Assembly: GCA_949519155.1 (NCBI GenBank)
Contig: CATIQU010000025.1
Coordinates: forward strand, 60,363 to 124,362
DNA length: 64,000 nt
Reading direction: 5' to 3'
DNA from: Polaribacter sp. SA4-10
GTDB lineage: Bacteria > Bacteroidota > Bacteroidia > Flavobacteriales > Flavobacteriaceae
The notes below the pieces were generated by a model. The model did no database searches, was not told the DNA's origin, and saw only the letters and a list, made by a program, of their open reading frames with translations. The stretch's first letter is position 1. Each line of letters opens with the position of its first letter. The position numbers and the translations under genes are program-made. Of this stretch, positions 27,431 through 36,709 are shown piece after piece.

Positions 27431-28166
27431 ACGATACGGACTTTTAGGAAAAGACATTGGCTATTCTTTTTCGAGAGGATATTTTACAGAGAAGTTTGAG
27501 AAATTAAAAATCAAGTATTCAGAATACGTGAATTTTGACATTCTTACGATTGAAGACTTTGATGCTTTAATAGAAAACAACAAATCGCAATTGCATGGAA
27601 TCAATGTAACGATTCCATACAAAGAAGCCGTTATTCCGTATCTAGATAAAATAGACAAAACAGCACGAAAAATTGGCGCTGTAAACACGATTAAGATTAC
27701 AAAGAGAGGATTGTTAAAAGGGTACAATACAGATGTTTTTGGCTTTGAGAATTCGCTGAAGCCCTTGCTTGAAAAACAACATACACATGCTTTGATATTG
27801 GGAACAGGAGGAGCTTCTAAAGCAATTTCATTTTCATTAAAACGTCTTGGAATTAAATATAAGTTTGTCTCCCGAACTCCCTTAAAAAAGAAAGAAATCG
27901 CATACAAGGATCTCACAGAACGTGTTTTAAAAAAATATACTGTAATTATCAATTCTTCCCCAGTTGGCACCTTTCCAGCGGTGCACTTAAAACCACAAAT
28001 TCCTTATGAATGCGTTACAGACAAACATCTTTTATTTGATTTGATTTACAATCCTGCAATGACTTCCTTCTTAAAAGAAGGAGAAATGAAAGGAGCTCAA
28101 ATTAAAAATGGATTACAAATGCTAGAATTGCAAGCGGAAGAGTCTTGGCGGATTTGGAATCAGTAA
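27408..28166 (+). CDS. aroE: Shikimate dehydrogenase
   Basis: AroE reduces 3-dehydroshikimate to shikimate with NADPH. The 252-aa protein has the substrate motif LGKDIGYSFS near the N-terminus, NVTIPYKEAV with the catalytic Lys (about residue 68), and the NADP-binding ILGTGGASKAI. The late NGLQMLELQAEESWRIW motif closes the active site. The start at 27408 overlaps the end of the second DUF368 gene by 23 bp, which suggests coupled translation. No other shikimate gene is nearby. Confidence 0.93.
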   Translation: MEEKKKHKRYGLLGKDIGYSFSRGYFTEKFEKLKIKYSEYVNFDILTIEDFDALIENNKSQLHGINVTIPYKEAVIPYLDKIDKTARKIGAVNTIKITKRGLLKGYNTDVFGFENSLKPLLEKQHTHALILGTGGASKAISFSLKRLGIKYKFVSRTPLKKKEIAYKDLTERVLKKYTVIINSSPVGTFPAVHLKPQIPYECVTDKHLLFDLIYNPAMTSFLKEGEMKGAQIKNGLQMLELQAEESWRIWNQ

Positions 28167-28283
28167 AAACAAACACGGAATAAAAACAAACATTTTTGTT
28201 AATAATTGAAAAATTACTTTGAAAATATTGTAAGATGTAACTATCTTTATAAACTGTAATTTAGAACCTTAAACATTGTACAT

Positions 28284-30197
28284 ATGTTAGACGATAATCA
28301 AGAGAAAGTAGAAGACAATAAAAGTAATTTAGAGCAAGATGTTCATTCGAGTCCAGAAAAGATAACGGAAGCGGGACAACAAGTGGCTTCTATATCTGAA
28401 AATGAGGAAGTTTCTGGCACTGTAAATGAAATTGAGGAAGAGATCGCTGCTATCGCAGAAGAACCTTTAGAAAACAATCAAGTTTCAGAAGTTGTAAAAG
28501 AAATTGATTATTCTAAAATGACCTTAGAGAATTTAGTTGCTGAGTTAGAGAAAGTTTTAACAGAGCAACCCGTTAATAAAGTAAAAAATCAAGTTGATAC
28601 AATTAAAAATGCATTCAATCAACAATTTGGAGCACTGTTAGCAGAAAAAAAATTAGCTTTTATTGAGGCTGGAGGTGAAAGTATTGATTTTCAATTTTCA
28701 AGTCCTATAAAAACCACTTATAATTCACTTTTATCTCAACATAAAAAAGAGAGAGACGCATACTACAGCGATCAAGAGAAGTCTCAAAAACTCAATTTAG
28801 AAAAGCGTTTTGAAGTTATTGAAGCTTTAAAAGCTTTAATCGCTGATGCAGATTCAAAAATCATGTATAAGCAATTTAAAGAATTGCAAGATACTTGGCG
28901 TGCAATTGGCCCCGTTTCTAAAACAAAATATAATGATACTTGGAAAATTTACCATCATCATGTTGAACGTTTTTACGATTTATTACATCTGAGTAATGAT
29001 TTTAGAGATCTGGATTTTAAAAATAACTTAGAAGAAAAATTAAAAATCATTCAAAAAGCAGAAGCACTCGCTGAACACGAAAACATTAATGATTCATTTA
29101 AGCAATTACAAGAGTTGCATAAAGTTTGGAAAGAAGATATTGGTCCTGTTGCAAGAGAGATGCGAGAAGATATTTGGAAAAAATTTAGCCAAGCAACTAA
29201 AAAAATTCATGACAAACGACACGAATATTATCGTTCAATGAAAACTAAGTTCGATGAAATTATTCAGAAAAAATTAGAAATTGTTGCCCAAATTGAAAAC
29301 TTTGATACGTCAAAAAATATAAATCATAATGATTGGCAAGAGAGTATTTCAGTTCTAGAAACATTAAGACAAGCATACTTTAATGTTGGGAAATTGCCCT
29401 ATGCAAAGAGTGAGGAGATTTGGCAAAAATTTAAAGTTGCTACCAAAAAAATCAATAAAGCTAAGAACAATTTTTACAAAGAAGAAAAAAATAGCCAGCA
29501 AGATAATTTGAATCAGAAAATTGCACTTATTGAGTTAGCTGAATCGCTAAAGGACAGTACAGACTGGGAAAATTCAACAGAAACTTTGAAGAAAATTCAA
29601 GCAGATTGGAAAAAAATCGGACATGTTCCCCGAAAATTTTCTGATGATGTTTGGAAACGTTTTAAAAGTGCGTGTAATCATTACTTTGATCAATATCACA
29701 AAAATAAAAATGCAGTTAGTGAGGAAGATCAACTCATTATTACTGCAAAAAAAGAGTTTTTAGAGAATATCAAAACTGAAGAAATTAACACAAAAGAGGG
29801 TGTATTAGAGGTTGTTAACTCATGGAAAAGCTTAGGGTATCTTCCAAGAAGTGTTCGCCACTTAGAAGGGAAGTTCAATAAACAAATAGATCGTTTAATT
29901 TCTACTTTATCCATCGATAAGAATGAAATAGAGATGCTGCGTTTTAAGAATAATGTTGATGGTTTCGCTGCAAATAATGATGTACGGAAATTAGATGGCG
30001 AGCAAATTTTTGTAAGAAAAAAAGTTGATGAGGTTGTTAAAGAGATTCAACAATTAGAGAATAACTTAGGTTTCTTTTCGAATGCAAAACCAGACAATCC
30101 ATTGGTGTTGAATGTTGTAGCTAGAATTGAGGTCTTTAAAAAAGATTTAGCTTTATGGAAAGAGAAGTTGAATTATATTAAGAAAATAGATTATTAA
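28284..30197 (+). CDS. DUF349 repeat protein
   Basis: The 637-aa cytosolic protein has an acidic, low-complexity N-terminal ~80 residues and then five or more DUF349 repeats of about 70-75 residues, each with a W-x-x-I/V-G-P/x-V/x-P/x core: DTWRAIGPVSKTKYNDTW, KVWKEDIGPVAREMREDIW and DWKKIGHVPRKFSDDVWKRF. It is predicted to be mostly coiled-coil helix. The molecular role of DUF349 proteins is unknown. It is followed by an intrinsic terminator and appears monocistronic. Confidence 0.9.
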   Translation: MLDDNQEKVEDNKSNLEQDVHSSPEKITEAGQQVASISENEEVSGTVNEIEEEIAAIAEEPLENNQVSEVVKEIDYSKMTLENLVAELEKVLTEQPVNKVKNQVDTIKNAFNQQFGALLAEKKLAFIEAGGESIDFQFSSPIKTTYNSLLSQHKKERDAYYSDQEKSQKLNLEKRFEVIEALKALIADADSKIMYKQFKELQDTWRAIGPVSKTKYNDTWKIYHHHVERFYDLLHLSNDFRDLDFKNNLEEKLKIIQKAEALAEHENINDSFKQLQELHKVWKEDIGPVAREMREDIWKKFSQATKKIHDKRHEYYRSMKTKFDEIIQKKLEIVAQIENFDTSKNINHNDWQESISVLETLRQAYFNVGKLPYAKSEEIWQKFKVATKKINKAKNNFYKEEKNSQQDNLNQKIALIELAESLKDSTDWENSTETLKKIQADWKKIGHVPRKFSDDVWKRFKSACNHYFDQYHKNKNAVSEEDQLIITAKKEFLENIKTEEINTKEGVLEVVNSWKSLGYLPRSVRHLEGKFNKQIDRLISTLSIDKNEIEMLRFKNNVDGFAANNDVRKLDGEQIFVRKKVDEVVKEIQQLENNLGFFSNAKPDNPLVLNVVARIEVFKKDLALWKEKLNYIKKIDY

Positions 30198-30233
30198 TTA
30201 AGTGCAGTTAATTTTATAAATAGAAAATACCAG

Positions 30234-30265
30234 AAAGGTAGTAATTTAGATTGCTACCTTTTTTT
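30234..30265 (+). terminator. Intrinsic terminator of the DUF349 gene
   Basis: An 11-bp stem aaaggtagtaa/ttgctaccttt (one G-U) is followed by a T tract about 35 bp beyond the stop at 30197. Confidence 0.8.
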
Positions 30266-30327
30266 GTTCCCAAATGTCTATAATCTTAGGGATTCTTTTT
30301 AGTAATGGGTGTTTTTAACGCGCGATC

Positions 30328-31227
30328 TTATAGTTTATTGAAATGAAGACTTTTTATGATGCCATCTACCAATCCAATTTTTGGGACATAAATTTTTCTT
30401 GCGTTACTCCATTTCATGGCCGAAAGATAAATTTTTGTTGCCGGAATAATAACGTCTGCTCTATCTGGATTTAGACTTAATTCAGAAATGCGTTCCTCAA
30501 AACTCATTCGTTTTAAAAACTGGTACTGTGCGCTCAGATAAATATAGGAAATGGGTTTTCCTTCTGTTCTTCCAGACATTTTAAAAAGCTTGTTGATGTT
30601 TCCTCCAGAACCAATCAAAGAAACACGTTTTAGGTCTTTGGTATTCTTTTTAATCCACTTTTCAACATTGGCAAAGATTTCTTTGTTTACAGATTTTTTG
30701 TTATTTATCAGCCGGACGGTTCCCATTTTAAAGGATTTAGACTGTATGATTTTACCTTTAGAAAAAAGGGTGAATTCAGTGCTTCCGCCCCCTACATCTA
30801 CATATAAATAAGAATTGTCGCCTTCAATCAATTCATTTAAATCTGTAGATGAGATAATTGCAGCTTCTTCTTTTCCTCCAATAATAGCGATTTGAACACC
30901 TGTTTTTTGAAATATTTTTTCTACAACTTCAGTGCCATTACTAGCCTCTCTCATTGCCGAAGTAGCACAAGCTTTAAAGTGTTCAACATGATGAATTTTC
31001 ATTAAAAGTTTAAATGCATCTATCGCATCAATCAATCTTTGAGTGTTGTCTTCAGAGATCATTCCTTTCGCAACAAATACATCAGCTCCTAAACGAATTG
31101 GTACTCGAACTAAGGATGATTTTTTAAATTGGGGCTCTTTATCTTCAGAGATAATCACATTAGATATTAAAAGCCGTATCGCATTAGAGCCAATATCAAT
31201 TGCTCCATATTTTTTTATTTTTAACAA
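30328..31227 (-). CDS. Ppx/GppA-family phosphatase (exopolyphosphatase-like)
   Basis: The 299-aa protein is a short, N-terminal-domain-only member of the Ppx/GppA group. The ASKHA phosphate-binding loops are DIGSNAIRLLI near residue 11, YVDVGGGSTEFTLF near residue 143 and LIGSGGNINKLF near residue 204. It would hydrolyse polyphosphate or pppGpp. Which substrate it prefers cannot be told. It starts 6 bp after the SixA-like gene ends on the minus strand, and that gene precedes it in the same message. Confidence 0.9.
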   Translation of the reverse strand: MLKIKKYGAIDIGSNAIRLLISNVIISEDKEPQFKKSSLVRVPIRLGADVFVAKGMISEDNTQRLIDAIDAFKLLMKIHHVEHFKACATSAMREASNGTEVVEKIFQKTGVQIAIIGGKEEAAIISSTDLNELIEGDNSYLYVDVGGGSTEFTLFSKGKIIQSKSFKMGTVRLINNKKSVNKEIFANVEKWIKKNTKDLKRVSLIGSGGNINKLFKMSGRTEGKPISYIYLSAQYQFLKRMSFEERISELSLNPDRADVIIPATKIYLSAMKWSNARKIYVPKIGLVDGIIKSLHFNKL

Positions 31228-31233
31228 ACGATC

Positions 31234-31722
31234 TTATTTATGGTTTTTAGGGGTTTCTATCATAAAAGTTTTTCCTTTTTTGATGTTCTTCCAGTGTTTT
31301 TCATCAAACTGAATACCAATCACTCCACAGGTGGAAACCTGAGAAATAGGTTTGTTTCCAAACTTATTCACAAAGGAATTGATTCCGTGATCATGACTAA
31401 AAATAATGGCAGAATCAAAACTATCATCTAGAGCATTTACTGTTTTTACCAAGTATCCATCACTAAAACTATATAACTGTTTTCGGATATAAAGATTGGA
31501 AAGCGGGTATTTTAAATTTTCACAAAAAATAACTGCTGTGTGTAATGCTCTATTCGCACTACTAGAAATAAATACATCTGGTTTATCGATTGTCGTCGCT
31601 AAAAATTTAGAAACTAAATGAGCATCGTTTATGCCTCTTTTTTTTAGAGGTCTGTCAATATCTTCGATACCATCATATTCCCAAGAGGATTTTGCGTGAC
31701 GAACAATGTATAAAGTTTTCAT
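31234..31722 (-). CDS. SixA-like histidine phosphatase
   Basis: The 162-aa protein belongs to the RHG histidine phosphatase superfamily. The N-terminal YIVRHAKSSWE carries the phosphate-accepting His (about residue 9). ISSSANRALHTA holds the second Arg, and IFSHDHGINSF the second catalytic His. The small size matches SixA, which removes phosphate from phosphohistidine in signalling proteins. The partner is unknown. It is followed after 6 bp by the Ppx/GppA gene, so the two phosphatases are probably co-expressed. Confidence 0.88.
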   Translation of the reverse strand: MKTLYIVRHAKSSWEYDGIEDIDRPLKKRGINDAHLVSKFLATTIDKPDVFISSSANRALHTAVIFCENLKYPLSNLYIRKQLYSFSDGYLVKTVNALDDSFDSAIIFSHDHGINSFVNKFGNKPISQVSTCGVIGIQFDEKHWKNIKKGKTFMIETPKNHK

Positions 31723-31755
31723 TTGGTTTTATTCTTGATAGGTAAATATAAAAAT

Positions 31756-32403
31756 TTACGGTGCCATTCGTTCTAATTTCCAAGAAAAATCTTTTAATAA
31801 AGAATATCTAATTCGATCATGCATTCTATTTGGTCTTCCTTGCCAAAACTCGAACGAAATAGGTTTTATTAAATATCCTCCCCAATTTTTTGGCCTGGGA
31901 ATTTCTTTTCCGTTATATTTTTTTTCTAAAGCAGTTAATAGTGCTTCCAATTCCTTTTTGTTGGCTACTACTGTGCTTTGTGGTGAAGCCCATGCCCCTA
32001 ATTTACTTCCATTAGGTCGTGAATTGAAATATGCATCCGATTCTTTTTCTGGTAGTCTTTCTGCGATGCCTTTAATGATGATTTGTTGCTCTAAAGCAGG
32101 CCAAAAGAAAGACAAGCAAATATGATTATTTGCCTCGATTGCTTTTGCCTTTTCTGAAGTATAATTTGTATAAAAAATAAACCCTTCTTCTGTATATTTT
32201 TTCAACAAAACAACCCGACTTTTTGGAAACCCGTCTTTCCCAATCGTTGAAATGGTCATTGCATTGGTCTCCTCGACTCTATTGGATGCATCTGCATTTA
32301 AAAACCAGTCTTTGAATAATTCCATGGGGTTTCCTGGGCAATTACTTTCTAATAATTCTTGCTTCTCGTAAGATTTACGATAGTTACTTAAGTCTTTAGA
32401 CAT
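31756..32403 (-). CDS. pdxH: Pyridoxamine 5'-phosphate oxidase
   Basis: PdxH makes pyridoxal 5'-phosphate from the pyridoxine or pyridoxamine phosphate using FMN and oxygen. The 215-aa length is typical. FMN-contacting SRVVLLKKYTEEGFIFYTNY is in the middle (pieces SRVVLLK and GFIFYTNY), followed by FFWPALEQQI, the SRPNGSKLGAWASPQS segment and the C-terminal WQGRPNRMHDR. It sits between the symporter gene (2-bp gap upstream) and the SixA-like gene. The adjacent haem locus includes hemL, a PLP enzyme, but no direct link is implied. Confidence 0.95.
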   Translation of the reverse strand: MSKDLSNYRKSYEKQELLESNCPGNPMELFKDWFLNADASNRVEETNAMTISTIGKDGFPKSRVVLLKKYTEEGFIFYTNYTSEKAKAIEANNHICLSFFWPALEQQIIIKGIAERLPEKESDAYFNSRPNGSKLGAWASPQSTVVANKKELEALLTALEKKYNGKEIPRPKNWGGYLIKPISFEFWQGRPNRMHDRIRYSLLKDFSWKLERMAP

Positions 32404-32405
32404 TG

Positions 32406-33839
32406 CTATTTTCTTTTAAACAAATATAATCCAATAAATGTAATCAATCCGTTTAAAATTAATAGTGAAAAACCAAAATCAAAACCAGCTAAAGTGAGTG
32501 TTGCATAATTGATTTCATAGGTTACAAACGGAGCTGAAATGCAAATAAGAGGCACCGCTTTATCCTTTACTTTTAGTTTTGTGAAAAGGCCAAAAGCATA
32601 TAAGCCTAGTAAGGGACCGTAGGTATAGTTGGCAAACGTAAATATTTTAGCGATCACACTTTGATCCGCAATAAAATATTTAAAAACCAAAATTGTTGCA
32701 ATTAAAATCAATGAAAAAAGAATGTGAATTTTCTCACGAATTGTTACTTGTTCTTCGGTGTTTTTTTTCTTGTCAATTTCTAAAATATCAATACTAAAAG
32801 AAGTTGTTAAGGAGGTTAGTGCAGAATCTGCACTGGAATATGCTGCTGCAATTAATCCTAATAAAAAGAACATTGCTGTTGCTAAACCTAAAGTTCCTTT
32901 GGTTGCAATTATTGGAAATAACTGGTCTTTGTGAGCATCGATTCCGTTTTTTTGTGCATAATCGGTTAATAAAATTCCTAATGCTAAAAAGAAAAAGTTT
33001 ACAATAACCAATACGATGGTAAACCAAAACATATTCTTTTGCGCATCTTTTAATGATTTACATGTTAAGTTTTTTTGCATCATATCTTGGTCTAATCCGG
33101 TCATAACAATGGCAATAAATGCTCCAGCAAGAAATCGTTTCCAGAAATAGTTCCCGTTATTAACATCGTCGAAAAAGAAGGTTTTAGACAACTCACTTTC
33201 GGCTACATAAGAGAAAATATTCGTGATTTGTAATTCGTCAGAAATCGTATAAATACAAACACCAACCGCAATAAGCATAAAAAATGTTTGCAAAGTGTCT
33301 GTCCAAACAATCGTTTTAATTCCACCCTTAAAGGTGTATAGCCAAATAAGTAAAATCGTAATTGAAACAGTTACCCAGAAAGGAATTCCATAGGCATCAA
33401 ACAACAATAACTGCAATACATTTGCGACTAAAAATAATCGAAAAGCCGCACCAATGGTTCTTGATAATAGAAAGAAACTGGCCCCAGTCTTGTAAGAATA
33501 TGCACCGAAACGATCTTCTAAATAAGTGTAGATAGATGTTAGGTTAAGTTTGTAGTACAGAGGCAAAAGCACCGTTCCAATTACAGCATATCCAACAATA
33601 TATCCCAAAACCATTTGAAAATAACTCATTCCTTGAGCTTCTACCCATCCAGGTACAGAAATAAAAGTAACTCCCGAAAGAGAAGCACCAATCATTCCAA
33701 AAGCAACTAAGTACCAAGGAGAAGAATTATTTGCTTTAAAAAATGTTTTGTTATCGGCAGATTTTCCTGTGATGTAAGAAATAAGGAGTAAAACACTAAA
33801 ATAACCGACAATTAAAAGGATGATATGTGCTGGTTGCAT
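32406..33839 (-). CDS. Sodium:solute symporter family protein
   Basis: The 477-aa polytopic protein has about thirteen membrane helices and fits the SSS family. Seen features are AFGMIGASLSGVTFISVPGW near residue 50 (pieces GMIGASLSGVTF) and a sodium-binding-region AAAYSSADSALTSLTTSFS near residue 335 (AAYSSADSALTSL), in which Ser/Thr side chains usually coordinate sodium. The solute cannot be told. It is followed after 2 bp by pdxH on the same strand. Its upstream region, shared with the divergent recR, contains a palindromic repeat. Confidence 0.9.
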   Translation of the reverse strand: MQPAHIILLIVGYFSVLLLISYITGKSADNKTFFKANNSSPWYLVAFGMIGASLSGVTFISVPGWVEAQGMSYFQMVLGYIVGYAVIGTVLLPLYYKLNLTSIYTYLEDRFGAYSYKTGASFFLLSRTIGAAFRLFLVANVLQLLLFDAYGIPFWVTVSITILLIWLYTFKGGIKTIVWTDTLQTFFMLIAVGVCIYTISDELQITNIFSYVAESELSKTFFFDDVNNGNYFWKRFLAGAFIAIVMTGLDQDMMQKNLTCKSLKDAQKNMFWFTIVLVIVNFFFLALGILLTDYAQKNGIDAHKDQLFPIIATKGTLGLATAMFFLLGLIAAAYSSADSALTSLTTSFSIDILEIDKKKNTEEQVTIREKIHILFSLILIATILVFKYFIADQSVIAKIFTFANYTYGPLLGLYAFGLFTKLKVKDKAVPLICISAPFVTYEINYATLTLAGFDFGFSLLILNGLITFIGLYLFKRK

Positions 33840-33858
33840 GGTAAAATATGAATGTTTG

Positions 33859-33917
33859 ATTATGAATTACGAATATATGTTTTTCTGTCTTCTTTTTATG
33901 ATTTCGTAATTCATAAT
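33859..33917. repeat. Inverted repeat in the recR / symporter divergent promoter region
   Basis: Arm attatgaattacgaat (33859-33874) pairs with atttcgtaattcataat (33901-33917), the arms matching except for one base, around a 26-bp spacer. A further taattcgtaattt follows. Such aattcgtaatt motifs recur between genes in flavobacteria. It could be a dispersed element or an operator. Confidence 0.6.
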
Positions 33918-33934
33918 TCGTAATTTTGTTGTCT

Positions 33935-34552
33935 ATGGAGTTTTCATCAAAATTACTAGAAAATGCAGTGAACGAAGTATCTCGTTTGCCCGGAATTGGA
34001 AAGCGAACAGCCTTGCGTTTGGTCTTGCACTTACTGAAGCAGCCAAAAGACAATACCACGTTTTTGTCTGAAGCTTTGTTGCATCTAAGAAGCGATGTAG
34101 AAACATGTGAGAAATGCCATAATATTTCAGATACTATTCTGTGTGCTATTTGTAAAAACACAAAACGAAATCCAGATATTATTTGTGTTGTGGAAGACAT
34201 AAGGGATGTAATGGCTATCGAAAGCACCTCTCAGTATAATGGAGTATATCATGTTTTGGGTGGGAAAATTTCTCCTATCGAAGGTATTGGTCCTCAGAAC
34301 TTACAAATAGAATCTCTAGTTCGTAAAGTTGCAGAAGGCGAAGCCAAGGAATTAATTTTTGCCTTGAGTTCTACAATGGAAGGAGATACGACCAATTTTT
34401 ACATTTATAAACAAATCGAAAAATTTGACATTACCACCTCTACCATTGCGCGTGGAATTTCTGTTGGTGATGAATTGGAATATGCAGATGAAGTAACTTT
34501 AGGGAGGTCTATTGTAAATCGAATTCCTTTTGAGCAAAGTATTCGAGGGTAA
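33935..34552 (+). CDS. recR: Recombination protein RecR
   Basis: RecR works with RecF and RecO in gap repair. The 205-aa protein has an N-terminal helix-hairpin-helix ([12 protein letters not shown]), a four-Cys zinc finger (CEKC...CAIC) and a Toprim domain ([12 protein letters not shown] to [10 protein letters not shown]). I use the ATG at 33935; a TTG at 33926 would add only three residues and starts inside a promoter-like TAATTTTG. It is divergent from the symporter gene. Confidence 0.95.
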   Translation: MEFSSKLLENAVNEVSRLPGIGKRTALRLVLHLLKQPKDNTTFLSEALLHLRSDVETCEKCHNISDTILCAICKNTKRNPDIICVVEDIRDVMAIESTSQYNGVYHVLGGKISPIEGIGPQNLQIESLVRKVAEGEAKELIFALSSTMEGDTTNFYIYKQIEKFDITTSTIARGISVGDELEYADEVTLGRSIVNRIPFEQSIRG

Positions 34553-34581
34553 TGCGTGTTTTTTGTTTGTTGGGTATCTTA

Positions 34582-34998
34582 TTAATCCATGTATTTTTGA
34601 AAGGCCTTTTTTATCTCCATCCTTTTTAGAGAGTAGGTTCTCGATTGATCATCTAATTTGTCTATTAGCAAAATACCTTTTTTAGCCAATTCTTTCCCAC
34701 TATATTTTTCATTTATATCAAGGTTAGCTATTTTTTTTATGAATATACTTAATAACTCAGCTAATTTCTCGGCAGGTGCTTCTTGTAAATCTTTAAATTT
34801 GTTTGTAAAATCAAATGATGAAATCGATGCAATTTCTTTTAATGAGATCCCCCACTTCTTTCTTATGAAATCATCTTTTTCTCGAATTCCATTTTCAAGC
34901 TCATCTTTATTTAACGTATTAAGATTGCTTATCAAGTTTGTTATAAGAAGAGTCAATTTTTTTACTTCTCTTAAAATAAAATCTGATTCTTGTTCCAT
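34582..34998 (-). CDS. Uncharacterised helical protein
   Basis: The 138-aa protein is predicted to be all helix with heptad-like stretches (FILREVKKLTLLITNLISNL, MEIKKAFQKYMD), no signal peptide, no membrane segment and no motif that I recognise. It resembles small flavobacterial helical proteins but no function is known. It lies between recR (convergent) and hemJ, 41 bp downstream of hemJ on the same strand, so it may be transcribed with the haem genes. Confidence 0.6.
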   Translation of the reverse strand: MEQESDFILREVKKLTLLITNLISNLNTLNKDELENGIREKDDFIRKKWGISLKEIASISSFDFTNKFKDLQEAPAEKLAELLSIFIKKIANLDINEKYSGKELAKKGILLIDKLDDQSRTYSLKRMEIKKAFQKYMD

Positions 34999-35039
34999 AA
35001 CAATTTATATTTCCTTGAATTACTAAAAGTGAAAACTAC

Positions 35040-35624
35040 TTACTGCACACTTTCCTCTTCCAAAACCTCTTTTTCTGTCTTTTCCCAGTTTTTCTTATCT
35101 CGAATTGTTTTGTACAGTTTAATGCCTAGCATCATTAAAACACCAAAGAGGAGGATGCCAACAACGCCCCATATCCAATTAATGGCACTCTTTACGGTGA
35201 CCAGAAATACAATGGCAAACAGTAGAATGGTAGAAACTTCATTGAAAATACGAAGTTTTATTGCAGAATATTTTACAACATCATTTTGTAGTTTGGTGAA
35301 AATTTTATGACAATACCCATGGTAAAAATACAAAGCAAAGACAAACGAGAGTTTTACCAACATCCAAGGTTCTTGCAGATAGTACGGATTTGTATAGAGC
35401 ATCCAAAAAGCAAAAACACTTGCTAAAATTGCAGAAGGCCAGGTAATAATGTACCACAGTCTTTTGCTCATCAATTTGTACTGCGTTTGTAAAATTTCTT
35501 TCGCAGGTTCCGGTTTTTGCTCAGCTTCTGTTTGATAAATAAACAGACGAACAATGTAAAACAATCCAGCAAACCAAGTCACTACAAAAATAATATGCAA
35601 TGATTTTACGTATAAGAAATCCAT
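35040..35624 (-). CDS. hemJ: Protoporphyrinogen IX oxidase HemJ (CopD/UPF0093 family)
   Basis: HemJ is the membrane enzyme that oxidises protoporphyrinogen IX to protoporphyrin IX in bacteria lacking HemG or HemY. The 194-aa protein has about four to five membrane helices. The N-terminal YVKSLHIIFVVTWFAGLFY has the conserved H10 and W17. RLWYIITWPS, KLSFVFALYFYHG and a longer C-terminal acidic tail follow. The CopD family also contains other proteins, but placement 53 bp past hemH in a locus containing every other haem step supports HemJ. Confidence 0.88.
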   Translation of the reverse strand: MDFLYVKSLHIIFVVTWFAGLFYIVRLFIYQTEAEQKPEPAKEILQTQYKLMSKRLWYIITWPSAILASVFAFWMLYTNPYYLQEPWMLVKLSFVFALYFYHGYCHKIFTKLQNDVVKYSAIKLRIFNEVSTILLFAIVFLVTVKSAINWIWGVVGILLFGVLMMLGIKLYKTIRDKKNWEKTEKEVLEEESVQ

Positions 35625-35677
35625 TTTTTTTAGTTTAGGTTCAAAATCTTCATTTTTTTATTGTACGATGATGGTCG

Positions 35678-36694
35678 CTATTTATTTTTCCATTCATTGA
35701 TCCATGAAACCATTACATCCACCCAATTATCATTGTCATTCATACAAGGAATGTGTTTGTATTCGGTTCCGCCTGCAGCTATGAAATCTTCTTTTCCTTC
35801 CATCGCAATTTCCTCTAAAGTCTCTAAACAATCTGAAACAAAAGCCGGAGTAATTACGGCTAATTTTTTCTTTCCTTGACTTGGAAATTTCTCCAATTCG
35901 AAGTCAGTATAAGGTTTTAACCAAGGGTCTTTTAATAAGCGTGATTGAAACGAATTACTCCAAGTACCTTCTTTTAAATTTAAGTTTTCTACAATCCCTT
36001 TTGTCGTTTCAAAGCACTGATGTCTATAACAAGTATAATGTGCTACCGAATTACGCTCGCAACAAGATTTGTCTAACTTACAATGACTCTTTGTTGGGTC
36101 CGACTTTCGAATGTGACGTTCTGGAATTCCGTGATAAGAAAACAGAATATGGTCATAATCAAACCCTTTTAAGTGATTTGCAATATTGTCACTCATAGCT
36201 TTTAGATAATCAGGACGTTTATAAAAAGGTGGCAAAGTATCTAACTTTATTTCAGGGTATTTTTCGGCTAAAATTTCTTCAGCTTGGGTAACCACTGTTT
36301 CATAAGAAGACATGGCATAATGAGGGTATAAAGGCGCTAAAAAGATTTCGGTTACCCCTTTTTCGATTAGATTTTTAATGCCTTTTTCCATAGACATCGA
36401 GCCATAACGCATTGCCAACTCAACAGGAATATCTGTTTTTTCAATGACTTTTTTTGTAAATCGTTCAGAAATCACAACCAAAGGAGAACCTTCTTTCCAC
36501 CAGATTTTTTTATAAGCAGCCCCAGATTTTTTCGGTCTCACTTTTAAAATGATTCCTTTAATTAATATCCAACGTTTCCAAAAAGGAATATCAATGACAC
36601 GTTCGTCCATTAAAAATTCTCCCAAATATTTTTTCACATCTTTGGTTTCTGTACTGTCTGGTGAGCCTAAATTATTTAATAAGATTCCTTTCAT
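35678..36694 (-). CDS. hemH: Ferrochelatase
   Basis: HemH inserts Fe2+ into protoporphyrin IX, the last step of protohaem synthesis. The 338-aa protein has the N-terminal LLNNLGSPDS, the iron-site region LFSYHGIPERHIRKSDP with its His, and the SFQSRLLKDPWLKPYTD and PAFVSDCLETLEEI segments of the family. The reading direction is opposite to hemA. trmH lies 15 bp upstream and hemJ 53 bp downstream, all on the minus strand. Confidence 0.96.
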   Translation of the reverse strand: MKGILLNNLGSPDSTETKDVKKYLGEFLMDERVIDIPFWKRWILIKGIILKVRPKKSGAAYKKIWWKEGSPLVVISERFTKKVIEKTDIPVELAMRYGSMSMEKGIKNLIEKGVTEIFLAPLYPHYAMSSYETVVTQAEEILAEKYPEIKLDTLPPFYKRPDYLKAMSDNIANHLKGFDYDHILFSYHGIPERHIRKSDPTKSHCKLDKSCCERNSVAHYTCYRHQCFETTKGIVENLNLKEGTWSNSFQSRLLKDPWLKPYTDFELEKFPSQGKKKLAVITPAFVSDCLETLEEIAMEGKEDFIAAGGTEYKHIPCMNDNDNWVDVMVSWINEWKNK

Positions 36695-36709
36695 ATTTCT
36701 TTTTTTTAC

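Noticed and set aside
33926..33934. TTG start for RecR
   Set aside because: It adds only three residues and overlaps a promoter-like element. The family start aligns with the ATG at 33935.
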